NCBI RefSeq assembly: GCF_025263565.1
Contig: NZ_CP079865.1
Span: forward strand, 2,232,001-2,296,000
Direction: 5' to 3'
DNA: 64,000 nucleotides
Source of the DNA: Mycobacterium sp. SMC-8
Lineage (GTDB): Bacteria > Actinomycetota > Actinomycetes > Mycobacteriales > Mycobacteriaceae
Shown here: in pieces, positions 20,631 through 28,584 of the stretch
Position numbering within the stretch: the stretch's first letter is position 1
How the letters are laid out: each line of letters begins with the position of its first letter
Translations under genes and position numbers: made by a program
Notes under the pieces: model-generated
Seen by the model: the letters and a program-made list of their open reading frames with translations, nothing else
Told to the model about the DNA's origin: nothing
Databases searched by the model: none

Positions 20631-20640
20631 AATGTACGGT
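20631..20640. promoter_or_regulatory. Overlapping divergent leaderless -10 hexamers
   Basis: On the minus strand TACATT (20636-20631) is 6 nt before the amidohydrolase ATG. On the plus strand TACGGT (20635-20640) is 6 nt before the VOC ATG at 20647. The two hexamers share the bases at 20635-20636, so the polymerases would compete for the same duplex. Confidence 0.6.
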
Positions 20641-20646
20641 CAGCCC

Positions 20647-21024
20647 ATGATCGATCACCTCGGAATCAACTGCGCGGACTGGGAGAAGTCGAAAGCGTTC
20701 TACGACAAGGTTCTCGGCGTGCTCGGCTACACGCGGCAGATGGACTATCAGGTCGCGATCGGGTACGGCAGGAACGGCAAGCCCGACTTCTGGATCGCTG
20801 ACATGACCGCCGGCGACGCCGCGGGCCCGAACCGCGAGGTCCACGTCGCGTTCGAGGCCGCCGACACCGGGGCCGTGCAAGCGTTCTACGACGCGGCGCT
20901 GGAAGCCGGGGCGGAGTCGCTGCACGCCCCACGCCTGTGGCCCGAGTATCACCCGGGCTACTACGGCGCGTTCGTCCGCGATCCCGACGGCAACAACCTA
21001 GAGGCGGTCTTCCACGGGGCGTAG
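20647..21024 (+). CDS. VOC-superfamily (glyoxalase/bleomycin-resistance) protein
   Basis: A 125-residue vicinal-oxygen-chelate protein: the opening MIDHLGINCADWEKSKAFYDKVL and the closing GYYGAFVRDPDGNNLEAVFHG contain the His and Glu metal-ligand positions of the fold. Small single-module VOC proteins act as lyases, dioxygenases or binding proteins; no substrate can be given. The ATG is fixed by the leaderless -10 six bases upstream. Its stop overlaps the -10 hexamer of the next gene (TAGCTT, 21022). Confidence 0.83.
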   Translation: MIDHLGINCADWEKSKAFYDKVLGVLGYTRQMDYQVAIGYGRNGKPDFWIADMTAGDAAGPNREVHVAFEAADTGAVQAFYDAALEAGAESLHAPRLWPEYHPGYYGAFVRDPDGNNLEAVFHGA

Positions 21025-21027
21025 CTT
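21022..21027 (+). promoter_or_regulatory. Leaderless promoter -10 (TAGCTT)
   Basis: TAGCTT, whose TAG is the VOC stop codon, is followed by 7 nt and ATG 21035. This favours ATG 21035 over the in-frame TTG at 21026. Confidence 0.5.
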
Positions 21028-21034
21028 GGCGGGC

Positions 21035-21547
21035 ATGGCCGAAATAGATGCCGCCAGGGAACTGCTTCGCGACTCGTTCACCCGCCTCATCGAGCACGTC
21101 GACGACCTCACCGACGGGCTGACCGACGAGTTGGCCTATTACCGGCCGGCGCCGGACGCCAACACCATCGCGTGGCTGATCTGGCACAGCGCCCGAATCC
21201 AGGACGCCCAGCTGTGCGATCTTGCCGGCGTGGAACAGGTGTGGTTCCGTGAGGGCTGGGTGGACAAGTTCGCCCTCGATCTGCCCCGCGACGCGCACGG
21301 CTACGGGCACACCCCCGACGAGGTGGCCAAGGTGCGCGCACCGGCGAAACTCCTCGCCGGCTACTACCATGCGGTGCACAAGCTTTCGCTGGAATACGTC
21401 GCGTCGGTGACGGCCGACGAACTCGCCCGCATCGTCGACCGCCGGTGGACCCCACCGGTGACGGCGAGCGCGCGGTTGGTCAGCATCATCGACGACGCCG
21501 CGCAGCACCTCGGCCAGGCGGCCTACATCCGGGGTCTGGTGCGCTGA
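21035..21547 (+). CDS. DinB/DUF664 family protein
   Basis: A 170-residue four-helix DinB-like protein: LRDSFTRLIEHVDDLTDGLTDELAYYRP, then TIAWLIWHSARIQDAQL with the first metal-type His, and IDDAAQHLGQAAYIRGLV with the last His. In mycobacteria this superfamily includes mycothiol-dependent enzymes and other thiol transferases, so a mycothiol-linked detoxification role is possible but not shown. The stop codon overlaps the presumed start of the PAP2 gene by 4 bp. Confidence 0.8.
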   Translation: MAEIDAARELLRDSFTRLIEHVDDLTDGLTDELAYYRPAPDANTIAWLIWHSARIQDAQLCDLAGVEQVWFREGWVDKFALDLPRDAHGYGHTPDEVAKVRAPAKLLAGYYHAVHKLSLEYVASVTADELARIVDRRWTPPVTASARLVSIIDDAAQHLGQAAYIRGLVR

Positions 21548-22146
21548 GGCCGCTGATCAGGTGGTGGCCGGCGATCGGTCTGGCCGGGCTGATCGTGCTC
21601 GGCCTGGCGGTCGGCAAGGGTTCGACACCGGTCGACGACTGGTTTCAGGAACTCGGCCGTCGGCACCCGGAACTCAGATACCTGTTGCTGGCCAGCGACG
21701 GCCGACTGCTCATGGCGGTGTCGGCGGTCGTCATCGTGGCGGCGCTCATCCAGCGGCGACGGCGGCTCGCCGTGATCGCCGCGGTGACGCCGCTTGCCGG
21801 CGTGCTGGCCGCCCGACTGGGCAAGACCCTGTTCGGGCGAGTGAAGGAAGGCGGGTTGTGCTATCCGAGCGGGCACACGACGGTGACGGTCGTGGTGGTG
21901 GCGATGACGGTTCTTCTTGTGGGCGTGACGGTGTGGGCTGTGGTGGGCGCCGCGGCATTCCTGGCGCTCGCGGTGATCGGGCAGGCCGTCGCCTATCACT
22001 ACTTCACCGATGCGGTCGGCGCTCTGTTGCTGGGCAGCGCGCTGGCGTGCCTGGCCGTGTCCGCCGCGAGACTTGACAGGCGTCAAACCCGAATGCGGGC
22101 TGGATCACACCGGTCGTTAGCATGGAGAAATGACAGCGACGTCTGA
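21544..22146 (+). CDS. PAP2-family membrane phosphatase, start uncertain (CTG?)
   Basis: The protein has a hydrophobic segment at IGLAGLIVLGLAV, further helices, and the acid-phosphatase/PAP2 motifs GKTLFGRV (motif 1, with Val in place of the usual Pro), YPSGHTTV (motif 2) and YHYFTDAVGALLLG (motif 3). It probably removes phosphate from a lipid or prenyl phosphate at the membrane. The start is a problem: no ATG, GTG or TTG lies in frame between GTG 21445, which overlaps DinB by 103 bp, and a GTG within the first helix. CTG 21544 overlaps the DinB stop as CTGA and gives the expected N-terminus LRPLIRWWPAIGLAG. The 3' end overlaps the ALDH start by 17 bp. Confidence 0.75.
   Translation: MRPLIRWWPAIGLAGLIVLGLAVGKGSTPVDDWFQELGRRHPELRYLLLASDGRLLMAVSAVVIVAALIQRRRRLAVIAAVTPLAGVLAARLGKTLFGRVKEGGLCYPSGHTTVTVVVVAMTVLLVGVTVWAVVGAAAFLALAVIGQAVAYHYFTDAVGALLLGSALACLAVSAARLDRRQTRMRAGSHRSLAWRNDSDV
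22073..22086. promoter_or_regulatory. Palindrome upstream of ALDH gene
   Basis: TTGAC-AGGC-GTCAA is a perfect 5-bp inverted repeat about 45 bp before the ALDH start, within the end of the PAP2 gene. It may be a regulator site; no cognate regulator is evident. Confidence 0.3.
22118..22123 (+). promoter_or_regulatory. Leaderless promoter -10 (TAGCAT) for ALDH
   Basis: TAGCAT lies 6 nt before ATG 22130. The GGAGAA directly abutting the ATG is too close to work as a Shine-Dalgarno, which also favours a leaderless transcript. Confidence 0.55.
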
Positions 22147-23659
22147 CGCCGGCACCTCCACCGATTTCACCGGCACCGCAACGATCAGGAACCCTGCTAC
22201 CGGCGCGATCGCCGGAGAGGTGCGCTGGACTGATCCCGCCGACGTGACCCGAGTGGCGGCCGGCCTGCGCACCGCTCAGCGAGAGTGGGAGGCGCGCGGC
22301 GCCAAGGGACGCGCGAAGGTGCTGGCCCGCTACGCGGTGTGGCTGGGCGAGCACCGGGACGAGATCGAGCGGCTCTTGATCGCCGAAACCGGCAAGTCGG
22401 CCGGGGACGCGGCACAGGAAGTCCCGCTGATCATCATGATCACGTCGTACTACGTCCGGACCATGGCCAAGGCGCTGGCGCCGGAGTCCCGCCCGGCGTC
22501 GCTGCCGTTCCTGTCGATCAAGAAGATCACCGTGCACTACCGGCCCCGCCCGGTCGTCGGCATCATCGCGCCGTGGAACTACCCGGTCGCCAACGCGTTG
22601 ATGGATGCGATCGGCGCGCTCGCCGCGGGCTGCGCGGTGCTGCTCAAACCGTCCGAGCGGACCCCGCTGACCGCCGAACTGCTGCTGCGCGGCTGGCTGG
22701 ACTCCGGCGGCCCCGACGTGCTGGCGCTGGCCCAGGGCGCGCGCGAGGTGTCCGAGGCCGTCATCGACAACTCCGACTACATCCAGTTCACCGGATCCAG
22801 CGCGACCGGTGCGAAGGTCATGGAGCGGGCCGCGCGCCGGCTCACCCCGGTCAGCCTCGAGCTCGGCGGCAAAGACCCGATGATCGTGCTCGAAGACGCC
22901 GACGTCGACCTGGCCGCCCACGCCGCGGTGTGGGGTGCGATGTTCAACGCCGGGCAGACCTGCGTGTCGGTTGAGCGGGTGTATGTGCTCGAGCAGGTCT
23001 ACGACCAGTTCGTCGCCGCCGTGGTCCGCGACGTGCAGAACCTGAAGATGGGTGCGGGGGACGGGCACGCCTTCGGCGCGCTGATCGACGACAGCCAGGT
23101 CGAGATCACCGCCCGCCATGTTCAGGACGCGCTGGCCAAGGGCGCCCGCGCGCTGACGGGCGGCAAACGCGGAACCGGGCCCGGCAGCTTCTACGAACCC
23201 ACCGTGCTGGTCGACGTCGACCACTCGATGGCCTGCATGACCGAGGAGACGTTCGGGCCGACGCTGCCGATCATGAAGGTGTCCTCGGTCGAAGAGGCGG
23301 TCCGGCTGGCCAACGACAGCCCCTACGGTTTGTCGGCGGCGGTGTTCTCCAAGGACGTCGAGCGTGCTGAAGCGATTGCGGTGCAACTGGATTGCGGCGG
23401 GGTGAACGTCAATGACGTGATCTCCAACCTGATGTGCACCACCGCCCCGATGGGCGGCTGGAAGACCTCGGGGATCGGTGCCCGCTTCGGCGGGCCCGAA
23501 GGTCTGCGCAAGTACTGCCGGATCGAGACGGTGGTCAGCCCGCGCACGCGCGTCGGCGCGGGCGGCAACTACTACAACAACTCCCCGCGCGCGCTGAAGC
23601 GGATGAACACGCTGATGACCAAACTCGCGTTGATCCGTCCGCGGCGGGTGGCGAAGTAG
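22130..23659 (+). CDS. NAD(P)-dependent aldehyde dehydrogenase
   Basis: A 509-residue aldehyde dehydrogenase that oxidises an aldehyde to the acid. Seen: PWNYPVANALMDAIGALAAG with the active-site Asn, FTGSSATGAKVM in the Rossmann domain, the general-base Glu in SLELGGKDPMIVLEDAD, and the catalytic Cys in NAGQTCVSVERVYV. The long C-terminus (YYNNSPRALKRMNTLMTKLALIRPRR) resembles the succinic-semialdehyde-type branch with a basic tail. Substrate not determined. The gene overlaps the PAP2 3' end by 17 bp and has its own putative promoter. A PPK2 gene follows after 62 bp. Confidence 0.88.
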   Translation: MTATSDAGTSTDFTGTATIRNPATGAIAGEVRWTDPADVTRVAAGLRTAQREWEARGAKGRAKVLARYAVWLGEHRDEIERLLIAETGKSAGDAAQEVPLIIMITSYYVRTMAKALAPESRPASLPFLSIKKITVHYRPRPVVGIIAPWNYPVANALMDAIGALAAGCAVLLKPSERTPLTAELLLRGWLDSGGPDVLALAQGAREVSEAVIDNSDYIQFTGSSATGAKVMERAARRLTPVSLELGGKDPMIVLEDADVDLAAHAAVWGAMFNAGQTCVSVERVYVLEQVYDQFVAAVVRDVQNLKMGAGDGHAFGALIDDSQVEITARHVQDALAKGARALTGGKRGTGPGSFYEPTVLVDVDHSMACMTEETFGPTLPIMKVSSVEEAVRLANDSPYGLSAAVFSKDVERAEAIAVQLDCGGVNVNDVISNLMCTTAPMGGWKTSGIGARFGGPEGLRKYCRIETVVSPRTRVGAGGNYYNNSPRALKRMNTLMTKLALIRPRRVAK

Positions 23660-23709
23660 CTCATCCCGGCTGTTCACCGGCGCGTCACCTCCCGGTCCGT
23701 CGTGGTGGG

Positions 23710-23715
23710 TAGCTT
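23710..23715 (+). promoter_or_regulatory. Leaderless promoter -10 (TAGCTT) for PPK2
   Basis: TAGCTT is followed by 6 nt and GTG 23722. The same hexamer and spacing are found before the DinB gene at 21035. Confidence 0.5.
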
Positions 23716-23721
23716 GCGCCG

Positions 23722-24579
23722 GTGACTCTGGACCTGTCCGGCTACACCGTCGTCGACGACGATGACGACGACCCCGTCCTGCTGCTGCAGCCGAGCGGGC
23801 AGGTCGTCGACACCTGGCGCGAGAACTATCCGTATGACGAGCGGATGAGCCGGCCGGAGTACGAGGAACAGAAGCGCCTGCTGCAGATCGAGCTGTTGAA
23901 GCTGCAGAAGTGGAGTCAATCCCACGGGCACCGGCACGTCATCGTGTTCGAAGGACGTGACGCAGCGGGAAAGGGCGGCACCATCAAGCGGTTCATGGAG
24001 CACCTCAACCCCCGCGGCGCCCGGGTGGTGGCGCTGGAGAAGCCCACCGAGAAGGAACGTACGCAGTGGTACTTCCAGCGCTATGTGCAGCACCTGCCGT
24101 CGGCCGGTGAGATGGTCCTGTTCGACCGGTCCTGGTACAACCGGGCCGGTGTGGAGCGGGTGATGGGGTTCTGCACATCGAAGCAGCATGCCGAATTCAT
24201 CAGGCAGGTGCCGCTCTTCGAGCAGATGCTGGTCAACGACGGCATCAGCCTGACCAAACTGTGGTTCTCCGTCACGGCGTCCGAGCAGCGCACCCGTTTC
24301 ACGATCCGTCAGGTCGACCCGGTGCAGCAGTGGAGGCTGTCGCCCACCGACCTGGCGTCGCTGGACAAGTGGGATGCCTACACCGCGGCCAAGGAGGACA
24401 TGTTCGCCTGGACTGACACCGAGACCGCGCCGTGGACGGTGGTCAAGAGCAACGACAAGAAGCGTGCCCGGATCAACGCGATGCGGCACGTGCTGAGTAG
24501 ATTCGACTACGACAACAAGGACCATGACGTGGTGGGCAGGCCCGATCCGCTCATCGTGGGGCGCGCCCTTTCCGACTGA
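23722..24579 (+). CDS. ppk2: Polyphosphate kinase 2 (class I-like)
   Basis: A 285-residue polyphosphate:nucleotide phosphotransferase. Walker A is EGRDAAGKGGTIKRF, the lid/Walker B is LFDRSWYNRAGVERVMGF, and there is the PPK2 segment PRGARVVALEKPTEKERTQWYFQRY. An unusually acidic start (VVDDDDDDP) precedes the core. Single-domain PPK2 proteins of this branch phosphorylate nucleoside diphosphates with polyphosphate. A second, more distant PPK2 lies at 53835-54707. The start GTG is supported by the -10 hexamer six bases upstream. No polyphosphate genes are adjacent. Confidence 0.92.
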   Translation: MTLDLSGYTVVDDDDDDPVLLLQPSGQVVDTWRENYPYDERMSRPEYEEQKRLLQIELLKLQKWSQSHGHRHVIVFEGRDAAGKGGTIKRFMEHLNPRGARVVALEKPTEKERTQWYFQRYVQHLPSAGEMVLFDRSWYNRAGVERVMGFCTSKQHAEFIRQVPLFEQMLVNDGISLTKLWFSVTASEQRTRFTIRQVDPVQQWRLSPTDLASLDKWDAYTAAKEDMFAWTDTETAPWTVVKSNDKKRARINAMRHVLSRFDYDNKDHDVVGRPDPLIVGRALSD

Positions 24580-24640
24580 GCCCGCGCGTCCCGGAGCCGC
24601 CACGGCGGCGACCCGCAGCAGGAGACAGGAGGACGCGTCC

Positions 24641-25507
24641 GTGCGCTTTCTCGCCGCGCTGCTGCTGTGGCTGCTCACGACGGTCGCGCTGGTCGCGGCG
24701 GTGCCCGCGGTGTGGGTGCAGACCCACGTCGTGTCCGAGGACGGCTACGCGTCGCTGGCCGCGGCGGCTGCCGGAGACCGGCGGCTGCAGGACGCGATGG
24801 CCGCCGAGCTGACCACCCAGATCGTCGCTCTGGGCGCCGCCAACGGTTATCCGCTCAATCCTGAGCTGGTTCGGCAGGTGGCGGAGTCCTATACGCGCAA
24901 CTCGGGCTTCCCGGGACAGTTCGCGCAGGCCAACCGCATCGCGCATCGGTGGATGTTCACCGGGGCCGTGCCCAGCGGCAACTCCACCGACCAGTGGCTC
25001 ATCGACGTCGCGCCGATGCTGTCCGACCCGTCGTTCTCGGCCACGCTCGGCAATCTGGACCTGCAGATACCGCCCACTCTCACGGTGCCCATCACCGTGG
25101 ACACCCCGCAGTTGCAGCCCGGCAAGCTGAGGTGGTTGGCGACCTGGGGGCCGTGGGCCAGCGTCGGCGCCGCGGTGCTCACCGGCGTGTTCGCGCTGCT
25201 GACCCTTGCCGCCGCCCGGTCACGCGGCAAAGCACTTACCGCGCTTGGTGTCTCGGCCCTTCTCGTCGGCGCCGCAGGGTGGGCGGCCATCGAGGTCGGC
25301 GGTAGGTACGTGGACGCCGCGCTGAACCGGACGACCGGTAACATCCGGACCGTGGCCGAGGTGATGGTGGCCGCCGCCGAGAACAGCCTGCATCAGTGGC
25401 TCAACTACACCCTGCTCGCCGGCGGCGGGCTGGTGATCCTCGGAGTGCTCAGCGCCGCGGTGGGCGGCGCGCTGCGCCGGCCCGCATCACCAGCCGTACG
25501 TGCCTGA
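24641..25507 (+). CDS. Membrane protein with large extracytoplasmic region
   Basis: A 288-residue protein not matched to a characterised family. Hydrophobic helices are at residues 1-25 (RFLAALLLWLLTTVALVAAV), about 170-190 (WASVGAAVLTGVFALLTLAA), about 200-222 (LTALGVSALLVGAAGWAAIEV) and about 258-280 (LLAGGGLVILGVLSAAVGG). The soluble stretch between helices 1 and 2 (HVVSEDGYASLAAAAAGDRRLQDAMAAEL onward) is predicted to lie outside the cytoplasm. GGAGGAC lies 7 nt before GTG 24641. It follows PPK2 by 61 bp and may share its transcript. Function unknown. Confidence 0.75.
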   Translation: MRFLAALLLWLLTTVALVAAVPAVWVQTHVVSEDGYASLAAAAAGDRRLQDAMAAELTTQIVALGAANGYPLNPELVRQVAESYTRNSGFPGQFAQANRIAHRWMFTGAVPSGNSTDQWLIDVAPMLSDPSFSATLGNLDLQIPPTLTVPITVDTPQLQPGKLRWLATWGPWASVGAAVLTGVFALLTLAAARSRGKALTALGVSALLVGAAGWAAIEVGGRYVDAALNRTTGNIRTVAEVMVAAAENSLHQWLNYTLLAGGGLVILGVLSAAVGGALRRPASPAVRA

Positions 25508-25860
25508 CGACCGCTCCCCGCAGTGCCGCCTCCACCTCGGCCGGTTACACGACCATCGGCGGGGCGGCGCACGCGTGCGTCTACAGTCGGTCCATCTCGC
25601 GCGACAGCAACGCACTTTCGACGAAGTTCAGGTGGTGCGGGTGGCCGTGCAGATCCCAGTCGGTGCGGACGCGCCTCGGATGATGACTTCTCCAGTGCAC
25701 CAGCGCTTCAACTCTTGCAGGCATGGTGATCGTCATCGTCGTACTCCCCTCGATCAGTTGCGTCTATGTCATCGTCGTCCCCGTCAGTGGCACTCGACAT
25801 CAGTAGCGCCGTACTGACCTTTGACGCACCCGTTACCCGTGATTTCTGAGGGGCGAGCTG
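25508..25860. other. Gap between convergent genes holding one small ORF
   Basis: In these 353 bp between the membrane protein and the LuxR gene, the only feature with support is the 51-codon minus-strand ORF at 25581-25736. No tRNA, promoter pair or repeat is apparent. The plus-strand frames here lack ribosome-binding sites and family features. Confidence 0.6.
25581..25736 (-). CDS. Small ORF, 51 codons, unknown function
   Basis: ATG 25736 to TAG 25581 on the minus strand. The product starts MTITMPARVEALVHWRSHHP and ends HLNFVESALLSREMDRL; it is rich in His, Arg and Trp, has no hydrophobic segment and no recognised domain. GAGGGGAG lies 7 nt before the ATG, a better ribosome-binding site than most neighbours have. 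The frame uses ordinary high-GC codons and ends in a compact amphipathic helix-like tail. It lies downstream of the LuxR gene on the same strand, 124 bp from its stop. Existence is supported by the binding site only; expression is unproven. Confidence 0.55.
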   Translation of the reverse strand: MTITMPARVEALVHWRSHHPRRVRTDWDLHGHPHHLNFVESALLSREMDRL

Positions 25861-28473
25861 TCAGCTCGGCTGACGCTTGACGTGGTCCAGCAGGCCGGCG
25901 AGCTCGTCGCGGCTGGTGGTTCCGGTCTTGGCCATGGCGTTGTAGATGTGGCTCTCCACGGTGCGCACCGACAGCTGAAGCCGGTCGGCGATGTCACGGT
26001 TGGACATCGGCTCGGTGAGCAGCATGACGATCTCGCGTTCGCGATCGGTCAGCGGCAGCCGTTCGACGGCCTGCCGAAGCGCGGGTGTGCAGGCTCCGCC
26101 AGCGGTCCGGGCGAGGGTCTCGGCGCGTGCCGAACACCGCAGAGCGGATCCGCGCAGGCTCTGCTTACGGAAGCACACGGCCGCATAGGCGGCCGCGTCG
26201 ACGGCAGCGACCAGGTCGCCCATCTCTTCGAAACTCCCTGAGAGAGTTTCCAATTGCGGGGCGTCGGCACGCCCCAGGGCGGCGGCGAACAGGCTGGCGA
26301 GCTCGACGCGGGGGCCCTCGACGATGCGGCGGAGTTCGGCCAGGCGCGGGGCGGTCGAGCTGTCACCGAACTGGGTCGCAGTCTGCAGGCACAGCACCTC
26401 CGCGGCGAATTGCTGTCGGCGGCGAGATGTTTCGGCGGCGGCGCGGACCGTCTCGATTGCGTCGCTGGTGGCGCCTTGGCAGCAGGCCACCCATCCGCCG
26501 GCAATCGCTCGGGCGTAGTCCAGATACCGCCAGCTCGGATGGACGGCGTGCTCCAGGCGCTCCAGCGCGGCCGCGGCGTGCTCGGTCAGTCCCCGCATCG
26601 CCAGCGCCGTCGTCAGCAGAATCCGATAGCGGTAGTTGAAACCGGTGGCCGGATTCCGCGTCGTCGCCCGCTCGACGGCCTTGGTGAGCAGTGCGCACGC
26701 CCGGTCGAGGCCCCCGGCGGCCAGGGCGGCCTGACCGCTGACCGCGACCGCTACCTGACCGAACGGCGCAGCCCGGGAGTTGACCGCCTGGTCGCGCATC
26801 AGCGCCGCGACCGCTTCGGCGTCGGCGATCCGACCGGCCAGGGCCAGCGCGTTGGTGTGTGCGTCCGCGATGATGATGAACGCGCGCACCGGGATCGAAT
26901 ATCCGGCCGTGGCGGCGGCGACGGCCTCGGTGGTGCGTCCGCCCTCACCGTGCGCCACCGTGGACGCCCACGCGGTCAATCTGCGCTGGAAGTCGTCGGG
27001 CAACTGGGCCGGCTCGAACGCCGCTGCGCACTCCAGGGCGGCTGCCGGATTGCCCATGCCCGCCCAGTACACGCAGCTGAAGGCGTTGAGCGACGGGTGT
27101 TGCGGGATCGCGAGGGCTGAGACGTCGTCGATCAACTCCTTGGCGCGCCGCGGCCGGGCCATCGTGAAGAACAGGTTGACCGCGCGCAAGAACGTCAGCC
27201 GGGCTCGGTCCCTGTCCGTGAGTCGGGTCGAATCCACCTCGGCGAGAAGTTCTTCGGCTTCACTGCCCGCCCCCTGCAGTGACAGCACGAAAGCCCTGAC
27301 GATACGCGCTTCGGGTCCTCCGCCGGCGCGGATGGCTCCCTCCGCCAACCGGTCCGCCAGTGCGAGGTCCATCATCCAGGCCGCGCCGCGGGCGGCGGTG
27401 AGCAGCAGATCGACATCGGGCGGCAGATCGGAGTCCAGACTCAGAGCGCCGCGGCGCACCACGGTGTGGATGTCGTCGTGGTGGTCGGAGCCACCCAGCT
27501 CGGTGCCTACCAGTCCTCGTAGCCGCCGCAATGTCGTCTGCGGCGCCCGGCTCCGGCGCACCTCGCCGTAGAGCGGATGCGCGAGCCTGACCTCGACCGT
27601 GTCGCCGCCGGGTTCGAACGAGACGAGCCCCCGGCGGTCGGCCTCTTCGATTGCGGCCGGATCGGTGATTCGGGTCAGGGACCGCATCGCGATCGGCTCG
27701 CCGACGGCGACGACGTCGACGACGGTGCTGACCGCGTCGGACAGCCCGCCGATGCGGGCCTCGACGAGCTCCACGAGGCGCCGCGGGATCACGGGGTTGC
27801 CGTGCCAGGCCCACACACCGCCGCGGACCGCCAGCCGCCCGTCGGACACCTCCTGTTCGACGATGTTGCGCAGGTACAGGGGATTGCCGCGGGTCAACGT
27901 CCACAGCCGGTTGACGGCATCCGGATCCAGCTGTCCGCCAAGGGTTTCCGAGAGAAGTCTGGCGGTCTGTGACTCCGAGAGGGGGCCGACCTCCAGCCGG
28001 TCGAGCTCTCCGCACTTCCACAGCTCCTGGGTGGCCGCGGGAACGGGTTCGTCGTCGCGGACCGTCAGCACCACCTGCGCCAGTCCGCGCTGGATGGTCT
28101 GATGGACGACGACGGTGGACAGGTCGTCGAGCAGCTGGACGTCGTCCACCCCGAGTGCCACGGGGGCGCCCTCGGGCGAGGCGGTCAGCGCCGTGATCAC
28201 GTCGTGGATCAGTTGCAGGCTGTCGTTGCCGGATGCTCGGGCCCACGGTGTGAGCGCACCCAGCGGCAGGTTGCGCGCGGCCGAGGTGCCGACCACCCAG
28301 CGCACCTGCCATCCGCGAGCGGTGAACGCCGCGAGCGCGTCCCGCACGATGCGGCTCTTGCCGACACCCGCCGGACCGCTGACCACGATGCCCGCCGAGG
28401 CGGAATCCAGCAGCGCGGCTTCGATCTGTCGCGTCTCGTCGGAGCGGCCGGTCAGCGGCCATGTCAACCGCAC
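25861..28473 (-). CDS. LuxR-family regulator with AAA ATPase domain (LAL type)
   Basis: An 870-residue large ATP-binding LuxR regulator. The N-terminal ATPase has Walker A SGPAGVGKSRIV (near residue 35) and a Walker B-like VALGVDDVQLLDDL. A long helical-repeat region follows, and a C-terminal LuxR HTH (TDREREIVMLLTEPMSNRDI, then RTVESHIYNAMAKTG). LAL proteins are ligand- and ATP-responsive activators of catabolic or secondary-metabolism genes. GTG 28473 lies 6 nt after a TAGGCT -10 (28480-28485), suggesting a leaderless transcript. The divergent neighbour is the P450 remnant at 28585, and a perfect 12-bp palindrome lies between them. Confidence 0.9.
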   Translation of the reverse strand: MRLTWPLTGRSDETRQIEAALLDSASAGIVVSGPAGVGKSRIVRDALAAFTARGWQVRWVVGTSAARNLPLGALTPWARASGNDSLQLIHDVITALTASPEGAPVALGVDDVQLLDDLSTVVVHQTIQRGLAQVVLTVRDDEPVPAATQELWKCGELDRLEVGPLSESQTARLLSETLGGQLDPDAVNRLWTLTRGNPLYLRNIVEQEVSDGRLAVRGGVWAWHGNPVIPRRLVELVEARIGGLSDAVSTVVDVVAVGEPIAMRSLTRITDPAAIEEADRRGLVSFEPGGDTVEVRLAHPLYGEVRRSRAPQTTLRRLRGLVGTELGGSDHHDDIHTVVRRGALSLDSDLPPDVDLLLTAARGAAWMMDLALADRLAEGAIRAGGGPEARIVRAFVLSLQGAGSEAEELLAEVDSTRLTDRDRARLTFLRAVNLFFTMARPRRAKELIDDVSALAIPQHPSLNAFSCVYWAGMGNPAAALECAAAFEPAQLPDDFQRRLTAWASTVAHGEGGRTTEAVAAATAGYSIPVRAFIIIADAHTNALALAGRIADAEAVAALMRDQAVNSRAAPFGQVAVAVSGQAALAAGGLDRACALLTKAVERATTRNPATGFNYRYRILLTTALAMRGLTEHAAAALERLEHAVHPSWRYLDYARAIAGGWVACCQGATSDAIETVRAAAETSRRRQQFAAEVLCLQTATQFGDSSTAPRLAELRRIVEGPRVELASLFAAALGRADAPQLETLSGSFEEMGDLVAAVDAAAYAAVCFRKQSLRGSALRCSARAETLARTAGGACTPALRQAVERLPLTDREREIVMLLTEPMSNRDIADRLQLSVRTVESHIYNAMAKTGTTSRDELAGLLDHVKRQPS

Positions 28474-28479
28474 ACGCCA

Positions 28480-28485
28480 AGCCTA
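28480..28485 (-). promoter_or_regulatory. Leaderless promoter -10 (TAGGCT) for LuxR gene
   Basis: TAGGCT on the minus strand is followed by 6 nt and GTG 28473. It lies about 30 bp downstream of the palindrome at 28516-28543, so a factor bound there would cover the -35 region. Confidence 0.5.
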
Positions 28486-28515
28486 GAAGCCTGAGCTGCG
28501 CGAGATAAAGAGGTT

Positions 28516-28543
28516 CTCGGGTACCGAAATCTCGGTACCCGAG
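28516..28543. promoter_or_regulatory. Perfect 12-bp inverted-repeat operator
   Basis: CTCGGGTACCGA, 4-nt spacer AATC, TCGGTACCCGAG: a perfect dyad in the 111-bp gap between the LuxR gene and the P450 remnant. Its position, just upstream of the LuxR -10 and about 40 bp before the P450 ATG, fits a shared divergent operator. Confidence 0.7.
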
Positions 28544-28584
28544 TACTGATGTTCCGGCTCGGCGCCGCAGCAACACTGAAATCC

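Noticed and set aside
22124..22129. GGAGAA as ribosome-binding site of the ALDH gene
   Set aside because: It abuts the ATG with no spacer; the TAGCAT hexamer 6 nt upstream of the ATG points to a leaderless transcript.
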